From Cristatella mucedo (lineage: Eukaryota; Bryozoa; Phylactolaemata; Cristatellidae): a stretch of DNA of 64,000 bases. The stretch lies in the NCBI GenBank assembly GCA_009760855.2, contig WPIO01000001.1, positions 1,612,001 to 1,676,000 on the forward strand. The letters are read 5' to 3'. The notes beneath the pieces are model-generated. The model was not told the DNA's origin and searched no databases. It saw nothing but the letters and a program-made list of their open reading frames with translations. A program made the position numbers and the translations under genes. Shown here one piece after another: positions 1-31,802 of the stretch (position 1 is its first letter; the number at the start of each line of letters is the position of its first letter).

Positions 1-2440
1 TGGGTGGTGTATTCTTGCATATACAGTTTCTTATACGGACATAAAAAATCATCAGCAATGTGGGGAGAATTTGTTATTTCAGATCGATAGTGATAAGCAT
101 GCCTCTCAATCAAGGATAGCAATCCTAGGACCGATCATGCAAAAAAGCCTTTAATGGGAAAGTGTGATGATGTGCAAAGCCAAGAGAGGCCTAGAGTTGA
201 AGCCAAAGTACTTAAATATTTGATATTCTCTGCACTATATCACGAAAGCTATAATCGCGTCGTATCAATACTGAAGACCTAACTTAAGGTGCCGAAAATC
301 AAAGACGGTTCTACCAAGGCTAATTTGACAGGCGCTTTGCATTTTAAAATTAGTAGTCCGTTGTTTGCCTACTTTAATAATTTGTGTAATAAAAAATTGT
401 GTAGCGCCCCAAGAAAACTAAGACTTATCCTTGCGGTTTTTGGGAACAAGGCATGCCGAATTGGTTAGAAATAGCAGGCTGTGTCAGCACGCATTAGCAT
501 ACAGAGCATAGTTCACAGGGACGGAGCAAAACACAAAAGGAATAGGTCGGTATTTACTCATCAGCGATCAAATTTCTTGCAGGTGCTAAAAATCTTTAGC
601 AGCAACGTTGTTGAGAGCCCCTGATAAATAAGTGCACTAAGAATTACCAAAGTGATATTATATCGTTTTCCTTAATTAGCTGTAGCGAAAAGCGCCGCTG
701 AACTTCTTTCGGAACACGACATTACTAAAATTCCTACTTTCTTTTGTGTCTGCAAAATTGCGACTCTTTCATATTTAGAAAAAGCAAAACTTATCAGTAC
801 CAGCAGCCCTATTTATAAAGCGCCAGTACAGCCGTTTGATAGCACTCCCGCTAGCAATAAAGCAGGCAATAAAGATTTTCTTGCTGTAAGGCCAGAAAAT
901 AGGACCGAGCTCTTAATTTCCAGAACTTTACCCTTGAGATAAGACTCTGTCAGGCATACCCGAACTTCTTCGGTTTTTCCGTCCTCCATGTGCCGTTAGA
1001 GCCTCTCAGTACAGCTAATTATAGTCAGAATTTATACTAAAACTTTGAGGCTGAAGCTTTCGCTCTGCTGGTTCTTGGCTGCTAAGCTCGCTTTCACAAT
1101 CCTTGACTGCTCTCATTCCCCGGCATTTGGCAGCACTTTCGTTCCGGCCAATTCGTCGGTGACTCGATAGCGCTACTTTCACTTTTTTGTTCAAATTTCA
1201 TTCTTAATTAGCCGTAATTCTCGCTACATCTTTGTCGCTACATATTTTGACTGCCGACCTCGCACGAGGAGCCAGCACTCAAGATAGATTGAATGATTTG
1301 ATTGACTTGAATCTCATTTAGATCTCAAGCCTAATTACTTCTTTCACCCGCGTGGAAATAAGCTACAAAAAAGCAGAAGTATGCAAAAGAATGTATTTCT
1401 TACTCTTTTTTTACAGAGTTGCAGCATAATTTGGTAGTAAAACGTTATGAGTGCAAATAGAATTATAAATATACTCGTCATGCTAGAAGAAGGAAGAGCT
1501 GCCACCGTATGACCAGTATCATTAAAATAATGCTTTTCTTAATTACTGCAGCGCTATCCTAAGTAGATCCCACCAAATCCCTCTCCTATTCCAAAAATGC
1601 TCCAATGCAATTTCGTTGAATCAATCATATCTGGAGCAGAGCCCGAAAAAATACGAAACAAGACCCGTCTCAATTGGTGTTTTATCGCCGCCATCATTAA
1701 TTTTGATTCCGAAGAATCGAGATACTCTCGCGGTTGTGTATTCGCCCACAATCATGCTAAACTTTACTCCTCTCTCTCGAGTTTTCCCTGTATGTCGCAA
1801 TAGTTGTTTCTCTTTTCTTCCTTATCATCATGAACCAGCTACGTCACGTTTATTTCATTAGCTGGAAGTTTGAATCCGTCTCTTGAGATTGATTGCTGTA
1901 TATACTTGTTTCCAGTGATTACTCTAATCGATATTCCATCAGTAGCCAGATCGGTAACAACCTCTTTCGCGTCAGGAAACAAGCAATCGATTTTCCCCTT
2001 AATATTCACGGGATTTTCCTTGGATATACGCTCTCCATCAGGTTTATCAAATTAATTCCACCTATTTTCAGATGATTCTTTAACGTTGTCGTAGAGTTTC
2101 CAGAAATTTTAATAATTGTATTGCATCGACCACGTTGACATTCTAGCTCTTATGTAATTGGATTTATTTGTTTTGCGGTGCGTTCCAAAACTGACGACTT
2201 GGCTGAAAAGAACATTAACATTTGTTGATGGTACAAGATCAATTTAATTATTTTCTTACCCATTTTTTTCATAATTTCACTTTTTAGTTTTTGTCAAATT
2301 TGATAAGTCATTATAACTAATCACTAATAAATTCAAAAGAAATTTATAAATTATTTTCCGTGACATATTTCATATCCATAATGAATGTTGGATCTTCAGT
2401 AATAGTATCTTTTTGCTTAAAAGTTTCCGTTGTATGGGGG
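1..2440. other. AT-rich left flank, nothing recognised
   Basis: Unique-looking AT-rich sequence without a convincing ORF, RNA gene or repeat. Short overlapping frames at 1550-2075 have no family signature and look like chance. Confidence 0.5.
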
Positions 2441-2454
2441 CGTTACTGTTACCG

Positions 2455-2550
2455 TTAAACAGTTATTAGAAACCCTAGTGTCATCAACTCTTGATTACTG
2501 TAATTCCCTTTCGTCGGGACTCGCAGGCAGTAAGCTATTTTCTAGAACCA
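2455..2550 (+). mobile_element. LINE reverse transcriptase relic (very short)
   Basis: The plus strand encodes a piece like STLDYCNSLSSGLAGSKL, which resembles the [14 protein letters not shown] segment found in the other LINE copies of this window. Nothing of the element is recognisable on either side. Confidence 0.4.
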
Positions 2551-2596
2551 TTACATATCTCAGCGTTTCGTCTAGTTTAACGTTAGAGGCATAGTC

Positions 2597-2944
2597 TCAC
2601 AGCAATTCCGTCTGAACTCCCTGGCTCCAGATCAAATATTGAATCGACTTTAAGATCATCTTTCTGGTCTGCGGGTTGCTACAATAGCTTTCAACAGCCC
2701 ACCTATGTGCTTCATTGCTCCAGCACGTTCTCACGCAACCAGCTCTGGGGCATCCGATCGGGCCGCCTAGTCCTTCAGCTAAATGGAATTCGTTCGGCGA
2801 TCGTGCCTCAATTTCATATTCAAGAGAGCCTGGAACTCGCTTCAGCCTCATGTCCCGAGGTTGCTTTTTCCCCCGTGTATTTTTGGGCTTACGTCTGCAT
2901 GAATCGGTTACGATCTTAGGGTGAAATTCCGCCAAAATACACAT
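2597..2944 (-). CDS. Unrecognised 115-aa ORF
   Basis: An open frame with an ATG at 2944. The product has a basic region (RRKPKNTRGKKQPR) and several Cys and His residues but no motif I can name. No splice partner or neighbour supports it. It may be a chance ORF or a relic of a repeat. Confidence 0.15.
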   Translation of the reverse strand: MCILAEFHPKIVTDSCRRKPKNTRGKKQPRDMRLKRVPGSLEYEIEARSPNEFHLAEGLGGPIGCPRAGCVRTCWSNEAHRWAVESYCSNPQTRKMILKSIQYLIWSQGVQTELL

Positions 2945-4326
2945 TCAAAAGTAATTCTCAAAAGAAATTTAAAAGTAAGCTTTAATGAGCGGAACAGTGT
3001 GCCAAGCAGTAGCTCAAGAGAGCGTGTGCGCTCGTGGGTGTTTGTGTGTGTGTTTGTAAGTGTGCGTGGTAGGGCGGCATGCCTGATATTCCATGTACAT
3101 GATACTTAAGAGCGTCTTGGCGGGCCACTGATGATTAATAATAGGCGAAGGCCAAACGGGCGAATTGCATTCTGGAATGCCCGTTTGGGGAATGCCTAAA
3201 AGCTTTACTAGCCACCGCCCGTTTCTGTATACTAGCTGGCACTGCAACAGAATCATTTGAGTTTTCACAAGTCAAGGGTCGCACTAGCCAGTGGCCCTGG
3301 GTTTCTTTTTTGTGTGCTAAGGCATGCTGTCCTAACTACGATACTTGTTCAATTTTCCATGCTTGCGTAAGCGCGATACTGTGAATTACATAAGACTTTG
3401 GCTATATATTCACTGGCAGAGGGTTTTAAGCTGCTACATTGACCTGTTTCATCTAGGGCGCCATATAAATTACTCGCCGCTGTCGGCAAAGGTAGCTTCG
3501 CAGTAACTAACGACGGAACCTGAAGATTTTTCAATGAAGTGTCATGGGCTGGCTCTATCACCCGAGAAGGGAACTAGCTCGTGGCTGGTGACAAGATCCG
3601 CCTAGATTGACACCCACTGGCGAAAATGGCAATCGATCAGTCTCGAAACTGCGTTCTCGCGTACGGGTGTGCGCCCCTCCCACTCACGACCGGAAGCTGC
3701 TGACATCAAGGCATATAGAATCGATTGTATGTACAGGCTCGAAATGCAAGCTGGGACTGCAGGCACATCAAAATAAAAATTAGTTGAAACCGCCAAGCAG
3801 CAGCGCCAGGTAACAGGCACTCATACAAACCGCGACGTTTACGCTGGCAAGCTGCACATTATGCCGCCGGTCCCGCCCTCACATGTCCTCTGCGGCAGTG
3901 CGCAGCAACAACAGCAATAAGATCTTATCATCTCGACTTTTAAGACTATAATTACATTATTTTATATTTATTTTATTATTTTTGAAAAATGTATTAGTGA
4001 ATATTGTTATAATTATTGTAGGACATTAATGCTACGGTTCGTAGTGGGTCGCAGGCATTGCCGTTCCATCTCCTGAGGTCGTCGTGTCTGATGCTGTGTT
4101 GTGAGAGTAACCACCGTTTATTGCTTCCAAACGTCGTAGTTTCTGTGAAGCTGTTCTGTCGATAGAAAGGGAGCATTTTTCTATATTCTTCAGCGGTCTC
4201 TCGGCGTTGGACTGTTCGCGCTCGAGAGCTAGCTGAGCTCGTAAGCAGTTGGCAGATCTGCCGCCAGGTGTCGCTTGGGTAAAAACACATGCTCGTATTC
4301 GGGCGGGAGCCTGTGCGCCTCCTGCG
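2945..4326. other. 5' flank of the MEPCE gene
   Basis: No gene is seen. About 3030-3060 there is a short GT-rich stretch. From about 4100 to 4326 the sequence becomes GC-richer and probably holds the promoter or 5' UTR of MEPCE, but I see no TATA box or other site that I would defend. Confidence 0.4.
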
Positions 4327-24544
<20,218 letters not shown>

Positions 24545-26025
24545 TTCCTTCAAGCTCTCTCTTTAATGTTGGTGCCTTACAAGTGTCATGGAGATCGCCG
24601 GTGACAGTCTTTTTTGTTACCGTTACGGAATTGTGATTAGTGCAATGTGCTAATTGCAAGCCATTCCTCCATGCTATTGTATTGCATCATACTCCTCATA
24701 GCATTATCGTTATTATTCCAATTGCAGACAGCTAGTTACGATAAAAGCTGTCCTTGTAAGCCACCTTGTGCAAGTCACTGCTTCTACCTAAGTGTAGAGC
24801 ACCTTGTGAGGAAGTAAAAAAAAAATTGTTTTTGGTTAATTATGACCGTTGGTCTTGTAGACTGCCAGGCCCTGAGGTGCAACTGCATCATGTTGTCATA
24901 ACCCTTTTCAAGTGCTTCAAAAAGTATAGCCCTTGTAAATATAGAATTGTTGTACGGCTTTCATATCACTCTTGTCTTTTTATCGTACTTGGTAGAGTAG
25001 GTAATCATAGACTGTAATCAATCACCCCTATTGTTTGGGTTACCTTAATCACATTCGTTCGAAATGTGGGTGTGCTTGTGCCAAAAGTATAGACAGCTGA
25101 AACTGTAAAGAGAGCTGATCAATTGCTGTTAGTTGAGACTGCATGGACTGCTGCTTAGCCTGCTTATACACGTGATTTCAGAACTCGCGACAGCTGGAAA
25201 GCCACCTGACAAAAACCTACTCGTGTCTTGCTGGCCTTCGGTCAGTTCAGACGGCTTGCCAGACCACCAGCTGCTCTTGAAAGCAGTACATGGCACCGCC
25301 CGGAAGCAGCCAGTCAGGCCAGTTTCATTTAGTTCGGTCTTGGCTCAGCCGTTGTTATGTCGACATAAATTGGGCAAGTTTGGTAAAAAGTAATTTGCAC
25401 TTGAAGCACAGATAACAGACATGCGGCTTTAGTCACTTAACTCACTTTGCTTGTCAAGATAGGTTCGTCGGGTACGGTACGGTACGTCGGGTACGGTCAC
25501 AGTGAGACGTGTCGACATTGCTAGATGCCCTTTAGGCCAAAACCTATAATATCTTGATATCTATAATACCATCCTCCAGTGCCAAAATCATACAAAATGT
25601 ATCGATTGCCCTCGTTTGTATTGCTCTTCAACTAAATGTGTGAAGTGCTAGTGCAACGGAACTACCATGAACCAAAGATGGACACAACTAAGTTGGCAAA
25701 CCGTGCATGTGTGGCTTGACAGGGCAATGGAGGGGCTGGCGTGTTTCTCTTTTTGCACTATGCCTATTTGCAGATAATTTAATTCCAGCTGTGTGAGTAC
25801 AACGGGCCTGCCGTTCATCAGATCCTCGACTATATTATCCTTATGCAAGCTCGGGTTCCAAATCGGAAGTGGCAGTTAGGCTTGATCAGAAATCAGGTGA
25901 CTGATTCACCTGAGCTACTATCGTGAGCACAAGACGGCCTGTTTTTTGGCTTTTGCTATGATATATTGGGGCATAGATCTAAAAATAAATACCCTACCAG
26001 CTGTTAAGCCAAACTGGTTTAATTA
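24545..26025. other. MEPCE 3' region and intergenic DNA
   Basis: This probably contains the MEPCE 3' UTR. It has no clear polyadenylation signal. At about 25465-25500 there is a short direct repeat of GGTACGGTACGG and GTCGGGTACGG. No gene is recognised. Confidence 0.4.
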
Positions 26026-26029
26026 TAAT

Positions 26030-26105
26030 AGTAATACATTCGATATAGCACCCTCAGAGAACTCAATCTTTTTCTGGGCACTTTACATTTGCTGCAAAGG
26101 AATTT
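26030..26105 (-). repeat. Orphan LINE 3' hairpin module, minus strand
   Basis: It has an AATAGTAATACATT tail, then on the minus strand AAGTGCCCAGAAAAAGATTG and TCTCTGAGGGTGCT. No LINE coding follows to the right. Confidence 0.75.
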
Positions 26106-26304
26106 AAGCTTAAATCAGTCTCAGTTTTTCAGTCCAGCCTGTTAAAGTTGGCGTAATTGTTATCGATTGCATTTTCAATTATTCGATCCAGGCAATACAG
26201 TTTCTTATTTCTGATTTAAGTTATTTAATACTTGTGACACATGAAAGCATGCAGTCATCTAAGCAGCTTGACTGTGAAGTAGAGGGTGCAAAGAGCATAG
26301 TTGT

Positions 26305-26535
26305 CGAATAATAATAAATGTGTATAATGCCCTCAGATAACCTAATCTGCTTCTGGGCACTTCATGAACGTTGTAAAGGAAGCATGATCGGTTAGTAATA
26401 GCATGCTCAATGTCAACCAGCATTCTACCTCTAACAATTCGATCGTGCTTCCTTTGCAGCAAATTTAAAGTGCCTAGAAAGAGATTGAGTTCTCTGAGGG
26501 TGCTATATCAAATGTATTAGTATTATTATTATTAT
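26305..26535. repeat. Two LINE 3' modules in inverted orientation
   Basis: A minus-oriented module at about 26305-26396 and a plus-oriented module at about 26437-26535 face each other across about 40 bp. Besides the hairpins they share AAGGAAGCATGATCG against CGATCGTGCTTCCTT, so the whole block is an inverted repeat with arms of nearly 90 bp. Confidence 0.75.
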
Positions 26536-26544
26536 TAACATGAT

Positions 26545-26835
26545 CAGGTGCCAAGTCAAGGCATGTCCCGACAGTCGGGAGTGAGCTCCCGGCTTGTGTA
26601 TGAACTAAGTTCGCAGTCTCGAAAGGATTTGACGTTCGTACGAGGTGTATCTATTAGATTCAGAAAAGCGTATGGCACTATTCGTAGCTTCGTGGAGAGT
26701 AGATCGTATGGGCAGGCTGGTGAGCTAGAGAATGAATAGACCTAAAAGTGAGTAACATAACCTGGAAGTTGATGGGCTGCTTGATTGGTAGACAGTGCCG
26801 GTCGGCGAGAGGTGGTGCGATGTGGCAACAGCAAA
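26545..26835 (-). mobile_element. LINE family 1 C-terminal fragment, minus strand
   Basis: The sequence corresponds to the LINE block with AGTCTCGAAAGGATTTGACG and GGTGGTGCGATGTGGCAAC as seen in the better copy at 49.8-50.1 kb. It may be the body belonging to the minus-strand tail at 26305. Confidence 0.65.
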
Positions 26836-26839
26836 AAAA

Positions 26840-27640
26840 ATTATGATTCATCTGTACAGCGCCGCAAGAGAACTTGACACACACCCCTTCGATACGGTAT
26901 GTACTGGACGAGATTCAATGCCCACCGAAAGGAGCGTGGGGATATTGGCAAACTTGGGCATTGCTCAATCAGATGGGCCAACGAAAAGAACATACTCAAC
27001 GACGGCAGCAGACTACTGGCTGGCATTTAGACGACAGCCTGGGGCCTATTGGGACTCGTAAGAGCTCAGGGCAAGCGTCTAGCTGGAGATCATTTTACTA
27101 ATGCTGCTTAATAAACACAACAGGCTACGTCTACATGAGCAATGAGTACTGTCGTCGAGTGCTATTGCTGATAACTAGCAACTGCAGTGGCGCGATTACT
27201 GCTTCAAGGTGTTTAAGGTGTGCACAAAAAAAGAAGCTAAAAAGATGCCTGTATCTTATTTGGTGTATTGTGGCAACAAACGCCTTCTCGTGTACGCGGC
27301 ATGGCTACAACTTAATGAGGTGAGCGAAAGCAGCATAGTACAGTGCTGACCTCCTACTAATCACCTGAAACCAGTCTCAATCAGCCTACATTGTTTGGCC
27401 TAGATGAACAGCCAAGCACTGAAATTAAACAAGGCTAGATATAGCTTGAATACTGCAGCACAACAGCAAACTTAGAGCATAGACCAGCGGCGATGCTAAA
27501 AGTGGATTATAATTTAAATATCGACATTGACAACGATGTAGCTCGCAGCGCTCTAAGGAGCCGAGGTCAAGCTCCAGAAATGCACGAGACAGCAAGTCTG
27601 CACTTCCTCCTATGAGCATATCAGCAAGTGACAGCCAGTC
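26840..27640. other. Intergenic DNA 3' of EMC4
   Basis: No convincing ORF. No AATAAA is evident on the minus strand just downstream of the EMC4 stop, and no long T run that would mark a retrocopied poly(A). Confidence 0.35.
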
Positions 27641-27642
27641 CG

Positions 27643-28164
27643 TTACAGGCTAATGCCGCCTCCGAGGAATTCAATTCGACTCGGGGCTTCCGCAAAGGCG
27701 AGCCAATCCGAAGAGTGAGTCGGCAGCAGGCCCATTACTTGGCATTTGTACATTGCCAGGACGAGGCCACCAATATTTCCCAATATGTAACAGAGCTTCT
27801 GAAGAGCAGCCTGGTCACCTTCGATAGTTTTAAATGTTGGCTTCCATTGAATTATCGCCTGTATTGGCTTAAAGAACATCATGCCAACCATCATTATAGG
27901 AAATATCGAGATGGTGTTGCCGGCCATCCACATAATGAAGAGATTCATAGGCAGTTGCTTCACAGGTCCCAGCGCAATATCCCACGATCGCTTGTTAACG
28001 AGTCCAGGATCGACACCCTTTTCATCGACGTTTTCTACGGCAGCATTTCGAGAAAAACCGAGAGGTACGGACAAGTGACTGCTGTCTGACCTGCTCAGAG
28101 ACGCGAAATCCATATGCCACCTCCGGTAGCTCTTATCTTGTGGAGTTTTTTTAACACTGGCCAT
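27643..28164 (-). CDS. EMC4: ER membrane protein complex subunit 4 (EMC4/TMEM85), intronless
   Basis: EMC4 is a small membrane subunit of the ER membrane protein complex, an insertase for tail-anchored and multipass proteins. The ORF encodes 173 aa from the ATG at 28164 to a TAA at 27643; the human protein is about 183 aa. The conserved core is plain: [20 protein letters not shown], then [20 protein letters not shown] (first membrane segment), a second hydrophobic stretch [18 protein letters not shown], and the hallmark C-terminus [12 protein letters not shown] ending in EFLGGGISL. The N-terminal 50 residues are variable, as in the family. A GTG-started extension upstream is not needed. The whole gene is one uninterrupted exon, whereas vertebrate EMC4 genes have several. 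It points towards MEPCE, tail to tail, 3.1 kb away. Confidence 0.93.
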   Translation of the reverse strand: MASVKKTPQDKSYRRWHMDFASLSRSDSSHLSVPLGFSRNAAVENVDEKGVDPGLVNKRSWDIALGPVKQLPMNLFIMWMAGNTISIFPIMMVGMMFFKPIQAIIQWKPTFKTIEGDQAALQKLCYILGNIGGLVLAMYKCQVMGLLPTHSSDWLAFAEAPSRIEFLGGGISL

Positions 28165-28510
28165 GAGTACTGATTCTCGCGTATCCGCCGACGGCACAAG
28201 ACCGGACAGTTTTTAATACGCCTGATAGCCACCAGACACCCGATGCAAATCAAGCGCCAGACGCGATTAGCAATCTGCAGCAACGGCAGCAAGGACAGCT
28301 GATGACGTTGCATGGAATCGCTACTTTTCCGGAAGCTGCTTTCGCAGACTTCGGCTCGCGGCTGTACGGAAGGCTCGCAAAGAGCATGTCACGAACATTC
28401 AGGCCTCTCTGTATTCATATCTTGTGCCGGTACATCGCATACCTAAAATACTGATATGTTTCAACATTTCAGCTAGCTTGAAGAGCTAGTACTGTCAATA
28501 CGTGCGTTAA
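28165..28510. promoter_or_regulatory. Putative EMC4 5' flank
   Basis: The first 200 bases upstream of the EMC4 ATG are GC-richer than their surroundings and should hold its 5' UTR and promoter. No specific motif is claimed. Confidence 0.25.
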
Positions 28511-28513
28511 TAG

Positions 28514-28665
28514 CAGCTGGTTTGGTCTAGCGGTTAAGGTGCTCGCCCCGACCAAGGTCTGACTGAGGTCGTGGACTCGAGCCCCGAGGCATATGTAAAG
28601 CGCCTGAATAGAGATTAAGTTCTCTTTGGGCGCTATATAAATGAATTATATTTATTTAGCAGCTC
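28514..28665 (+). repeat. tRNA-derived SINE, type B, best copy
   Basis: The head reads TGGTTTGGTCTAGCGGTTAA (A box) and GAGGTCGTGGACTCGAGCCC (B box). It is followed by AAAGCGCCTGAATAGAGATT and TTCTCTTTGGGCGCTATATA, then a short AT tail. The tRNA-like head joined to a LINE-type 3' hairpin defines the family. Confidence 0.85.
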
Positions 28666-29119
28666 ACTGCCAATTAAAGCTCCAGTAAAGAGAAACAAAT
28701 TGCTGCATCCGCCGCGGGTATCTAGCCTTAATGCTCTTCAGTTGACTACTCCCTTTAATGATTAGAAGCGGATCATAGATAAGCTGAAAGTGAGCCATCG
28801 AGCTCACCTCTTAAAATCAATGCCCCATTCGCTGCCAGTAAGCTACGACCAGGTTGGCCGGGCTATATCCTCGGGCCGAAATAGGCATTCTGTCTTCTGC
28901 ATGCTGCCGTACCGTGTGCTTCCTCACTTTAATTGCACTCGGGTTTACCATTTTTTCTTATAAATGTTGAAAGACTTCAATCGTGCGATCTGAAAGCAGC
29001 TGGCTGGAACCGGCAGCTTGGAAGAATTTGCACGCTAGATCCGATAACAATATGCTGTAAGAAACGAGTGAGTGTTCAGTTTCTTTTTATATTATTCAAT
29101 TCAGGTAGTGTGCTCGATG

Positions 29120-29215
29120 TTATTCGGTAGTAATTGTTTAGGCTTTGGGAGAATGCTAAGCGATGAACAGTCTCCAAAGAATTTGAGGTTGGTATGCATC
29201 ACATCTGTGGGATGT
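29120..29215 (-). mobile_element. Short LINE family 1 C-terminal relic
   Basis: GGCTTTGGGAGAATGCTAAG and CAGTCTCCAAAGAATTTGAG match the LINE C-terminal block found in the other minus-strand copies. Confidence 0.5.
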
Positions 29216-29384
29216 GAATTAGCATTTATATAATTTATATGTTGTAATTAACATTAATATATACTAATACTGATATAATACTCGTACTAAAACGAAACAC
29301 TTATATACTAATACTATTACTTATATACTAATACTAATATTAGTACATAACTAATTTATTTGTATAGCGGCCTCAGACCGCTTA

Positions 29385-29560
29385 ATCAACCTAAGAAGGC
29401 TGCTTTTCATGACCTCGGTCCCGAGGTTGTGGGTTCGAATCCTGTGGTTGGTGATTCTTTATCGCCGATGCAAGCTCAAAAATATATATGTAATTCATTA
29501 TTGTAGCTCCATAAGAGAGCTTTCTCTATCTCTATTCGGGTGCTTCACATGTCTTAAAGG
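29385..29560. repeat. Partial SINE type A (+) next to partial SINE type B (-)
   Basis: GCTTTTCATGACCTCGGTCC and GTTGTGGGTTCGAATCCTG are the B-box part of the type-A SINE. The piece after about 29485 resembles the minus-oriented type-B tail (TAATTCATTATTGTAGCTCC, ATCTCTATTCGGGTGCTTCA). Confidence 0.6.
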
Positions 29561-30093
29561 CGACTGCTGCTATCTCATGAGCGCCAATCACCTTGCCAGA
29601 GGTAGGTGTGATTTCGCAAGGGTGACTCACATGTGGGCACATCACAGGTTGCTGAGGGCTTTAGCTCAGGAAGAAATAACGTGAACAGCATAACACGTTG
29701 GCACGCGGAATAAAAAAGAGCCTAGCATATCTTATTGCGGAAGGGGCCCTCGGACTGAAGCAATCTGGAAGGCGACTCATGCTGCTTCACGAGTACCAAT
29801 CACAACGCATGTATAAGTGGCTATGTTAGGAAGACTCATACGTTGGCACATCCCTGCTCGCCGAGGGCCCGGAGTTTGGAATGTATGAGCTTCAACAGCG
29901 AGTGCCTAACTAAGGCTCGGGCAATCGTCGCCTTCCGTGACCGGCCATGTCATCCAATGAACGCCTGTCCCCCATTCTTCGGTATGGAGTACTGAGTGAC
30001 GGGAACACTCTGGCCAGAATCCTTATCTCGACTTAATAGCATCGTCCTTTCAATTGACATGATGAATGTACGTCATCGTAATCCTGCCGTTTT

Positions 30094-30453
30094 TGTCATG
30101 CAAGCAGAAAAACGTCTACCGATGACCACCACCACCAGTTTAATATACGACGCACGGGGCAGAGGGAAGCACGACTTGCTTTGCTCATCTCTCCCACTCG
30201 AGTCCCCAGCTCCTCGACCACTGCTGGGCCCTGGCCGACCCCGATGATTCAACCGAGGCGGACCACAGCTGTGCATCGACTGACCCTGATGGTAAATCTA
30301 CCATCTGCTCACCAGTGGGCTACCGGCCGGTGTCCACGTCACATTAGAGGCGGACGACAGCTGTGCACCAGCCCCTCTCGATGATGCTTCTAACAGCTGC
30401 TTCTCAGAAGTTTAGCATAGCAGCAGTACAGGCCTCCATATAACCAAACTACA
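30094..30453 (-). repeat. LTR of the short retrotransposon (left copy)
   Basis: About 360 bp ending in CAAACTACA, the same terminal sequence as the solo LTR at 33537-33849. The start at TGTCATGC is inferred by alignment to that copy. Confidence 0.6.
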
Positions 30454-30689
30454 CGGTCCCTTGACCTTAAAGTCACACGCTCCCAGCAACAATACAAGTA
30501 ACTGCAATGTATCAAGCAGCATTGATTGAGCCTAGCTGCTATAAAGGCACTATACGTCAGTGCCGTATCGGCATAACAGCTAACATCAACAGCTGACCCC
30601 ACAGGTAGGCTGGCTACCTTACACCTGCTCGCAGGAGGCGAGCTGGTGCACAGCATTTCGCGAGCAGTAGGCAACGTGGGCACCCTGCC

Positions 30690-31380
30690 ATCGTCATTGA
30701 GCTGACTTCAACAGCTGCCGTTTCGTGGACCTCTGCCGCCGTCGCTCCATCTGCTTCAGCCGACCATGCCGATGCATCTCCGACCTGGGCCCTGGCGTCT
30801 CCAACATGCGCTGCCACGCCATCGGCCTGCGAAGCTGCTTCCCTGGCGTGTAAGACTTTTTGGGGTACACAGTCTCTCTGGCCCACACAGACTCTGTCCT
30901 GCACAGACTCTCCGGCCTGCACAGATAATCCAACCTTCGCATATTCTCCGGCCTCCATGGACTCAGTCCTGAACAGACTCTCCCGCCTGCGCAGACTCTC
31001 CGACCGCTGCAGTCTCTCCGACCTGCACAGACACTTCGGCCGGCACAGCCTGTCCGGTCTGGGCCGACTCTCCGGCCTGTGTCGCGTCGCAGCCCACCGA
31101 TTTATCGCAGGCCAACGCTACCTTCACGGCTCGTGCTGCATTGCAGGCCATTGCCTCTCTGGCGGATGCCACAGCCTCCTTCTTCGACGCCGCCGACTCT
31201 CGCGTGACCGCCGCGACCTCTCTCGTGGACACTGTCGCCTTCCTCGCGGATGCTGCCGCCTCTTTGTGCGTCGTCTCGCCGCCTGACGCCTCAGCTCACT
31301 GCAGACAGTTGCCTCGCACAACAACGTTGCCTCTTGGCATACCATCGCCGCCTGGCCAACCGCCAGAGCTGGGATAGCCA
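30690..31380 (-). repeat. Degenerate GC-rich tandem repeat inside the LTR element
   Basis: The plus strand repeats CACAGACTCTCCGGCCTG-like units many times, best at 30880-31090. The minus-strand frames accordingly encode repeating GES/AQ/AGESVQ peptides. It could be the degenerate C-terminal part of gag or an expanded non-coding region. Confidence 0.6.
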
Positions 31381-31431
31381 TTACCTCCTGCTACACGGTG
31401 GCAGCCTGGAAAACCTCTGTCAGTCGACACA

Positions 31432-31776
31432 CTATGGGCGATTGCTGCTGCCGCTTCCGGTACTCCTGTCGGGTCTCTTAGTCCAACCAGCCTTTGCCCG
31501 ATCAGCGTGAAGCAATTGCGCTCTACCGGCCAGCTTGGTGAATGGCCTCACTAGGGCCTCGCGCAGCTTGGTGTAGTCGTCTGGCTCTGCTTGCTGGAGA
31601 CACGAGGCAAACGTGGAGGCTCCACCTCGCATTGCAAGGAGAAAAAACCAGTGCCACTCACTCAGTTCGTAACTACTTTGCTCGATCCCCCTCTCGACGT
31701 TCGGCAGCCAGCCAACGAAGTCTCCAAAGTCATCGAAGCTTTGGAACTCTTCGCAAGACATCTCCAAGGCCATCAT
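31432..31776 (-). pseudogene. gag-like ORF of the short LTR element
   Basis: The frame encodes 114 aa, including FDDFGDFVGWLPNVERGIEQ and YTKLREALVRPFTKLAGRAQ, a pattern typical of LTR-element gag capsid regions (a D-F-x-W-L/V segment, then a Lx.AL...F motif). It lies just inside the right-hand LTR, where gag is expected on the minus strand. Confidence 0.5.
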
Positions 31777-31802
31777 CAGCTCCGTCCCGAGAAATAGCTT
31801 GT

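Noticed and set aside
4249..4326. Extending MEPCE upstream of the ATG at 4327
   Set aside because: The longer frame starts at TTG, not a usual eukaryotic start, and the added residues show no conservation I know.
27628..28089. 153-aa plus-strand frame opposite EMC4
   Set aside because: It is the antisense shadow of the EMC4 coding sequence.
28165..28197. Extending EMC4 to an upstream GTG
   Set aside because: GTG is an unlikely start here and the ATG at 28164 gives the expected protein length.
28514..28590. A genuine tRNA gene
   Set aside because: The tRNA-like head is followed by the SINE body and recurs with the same body at three other sites, so it is a SINE.
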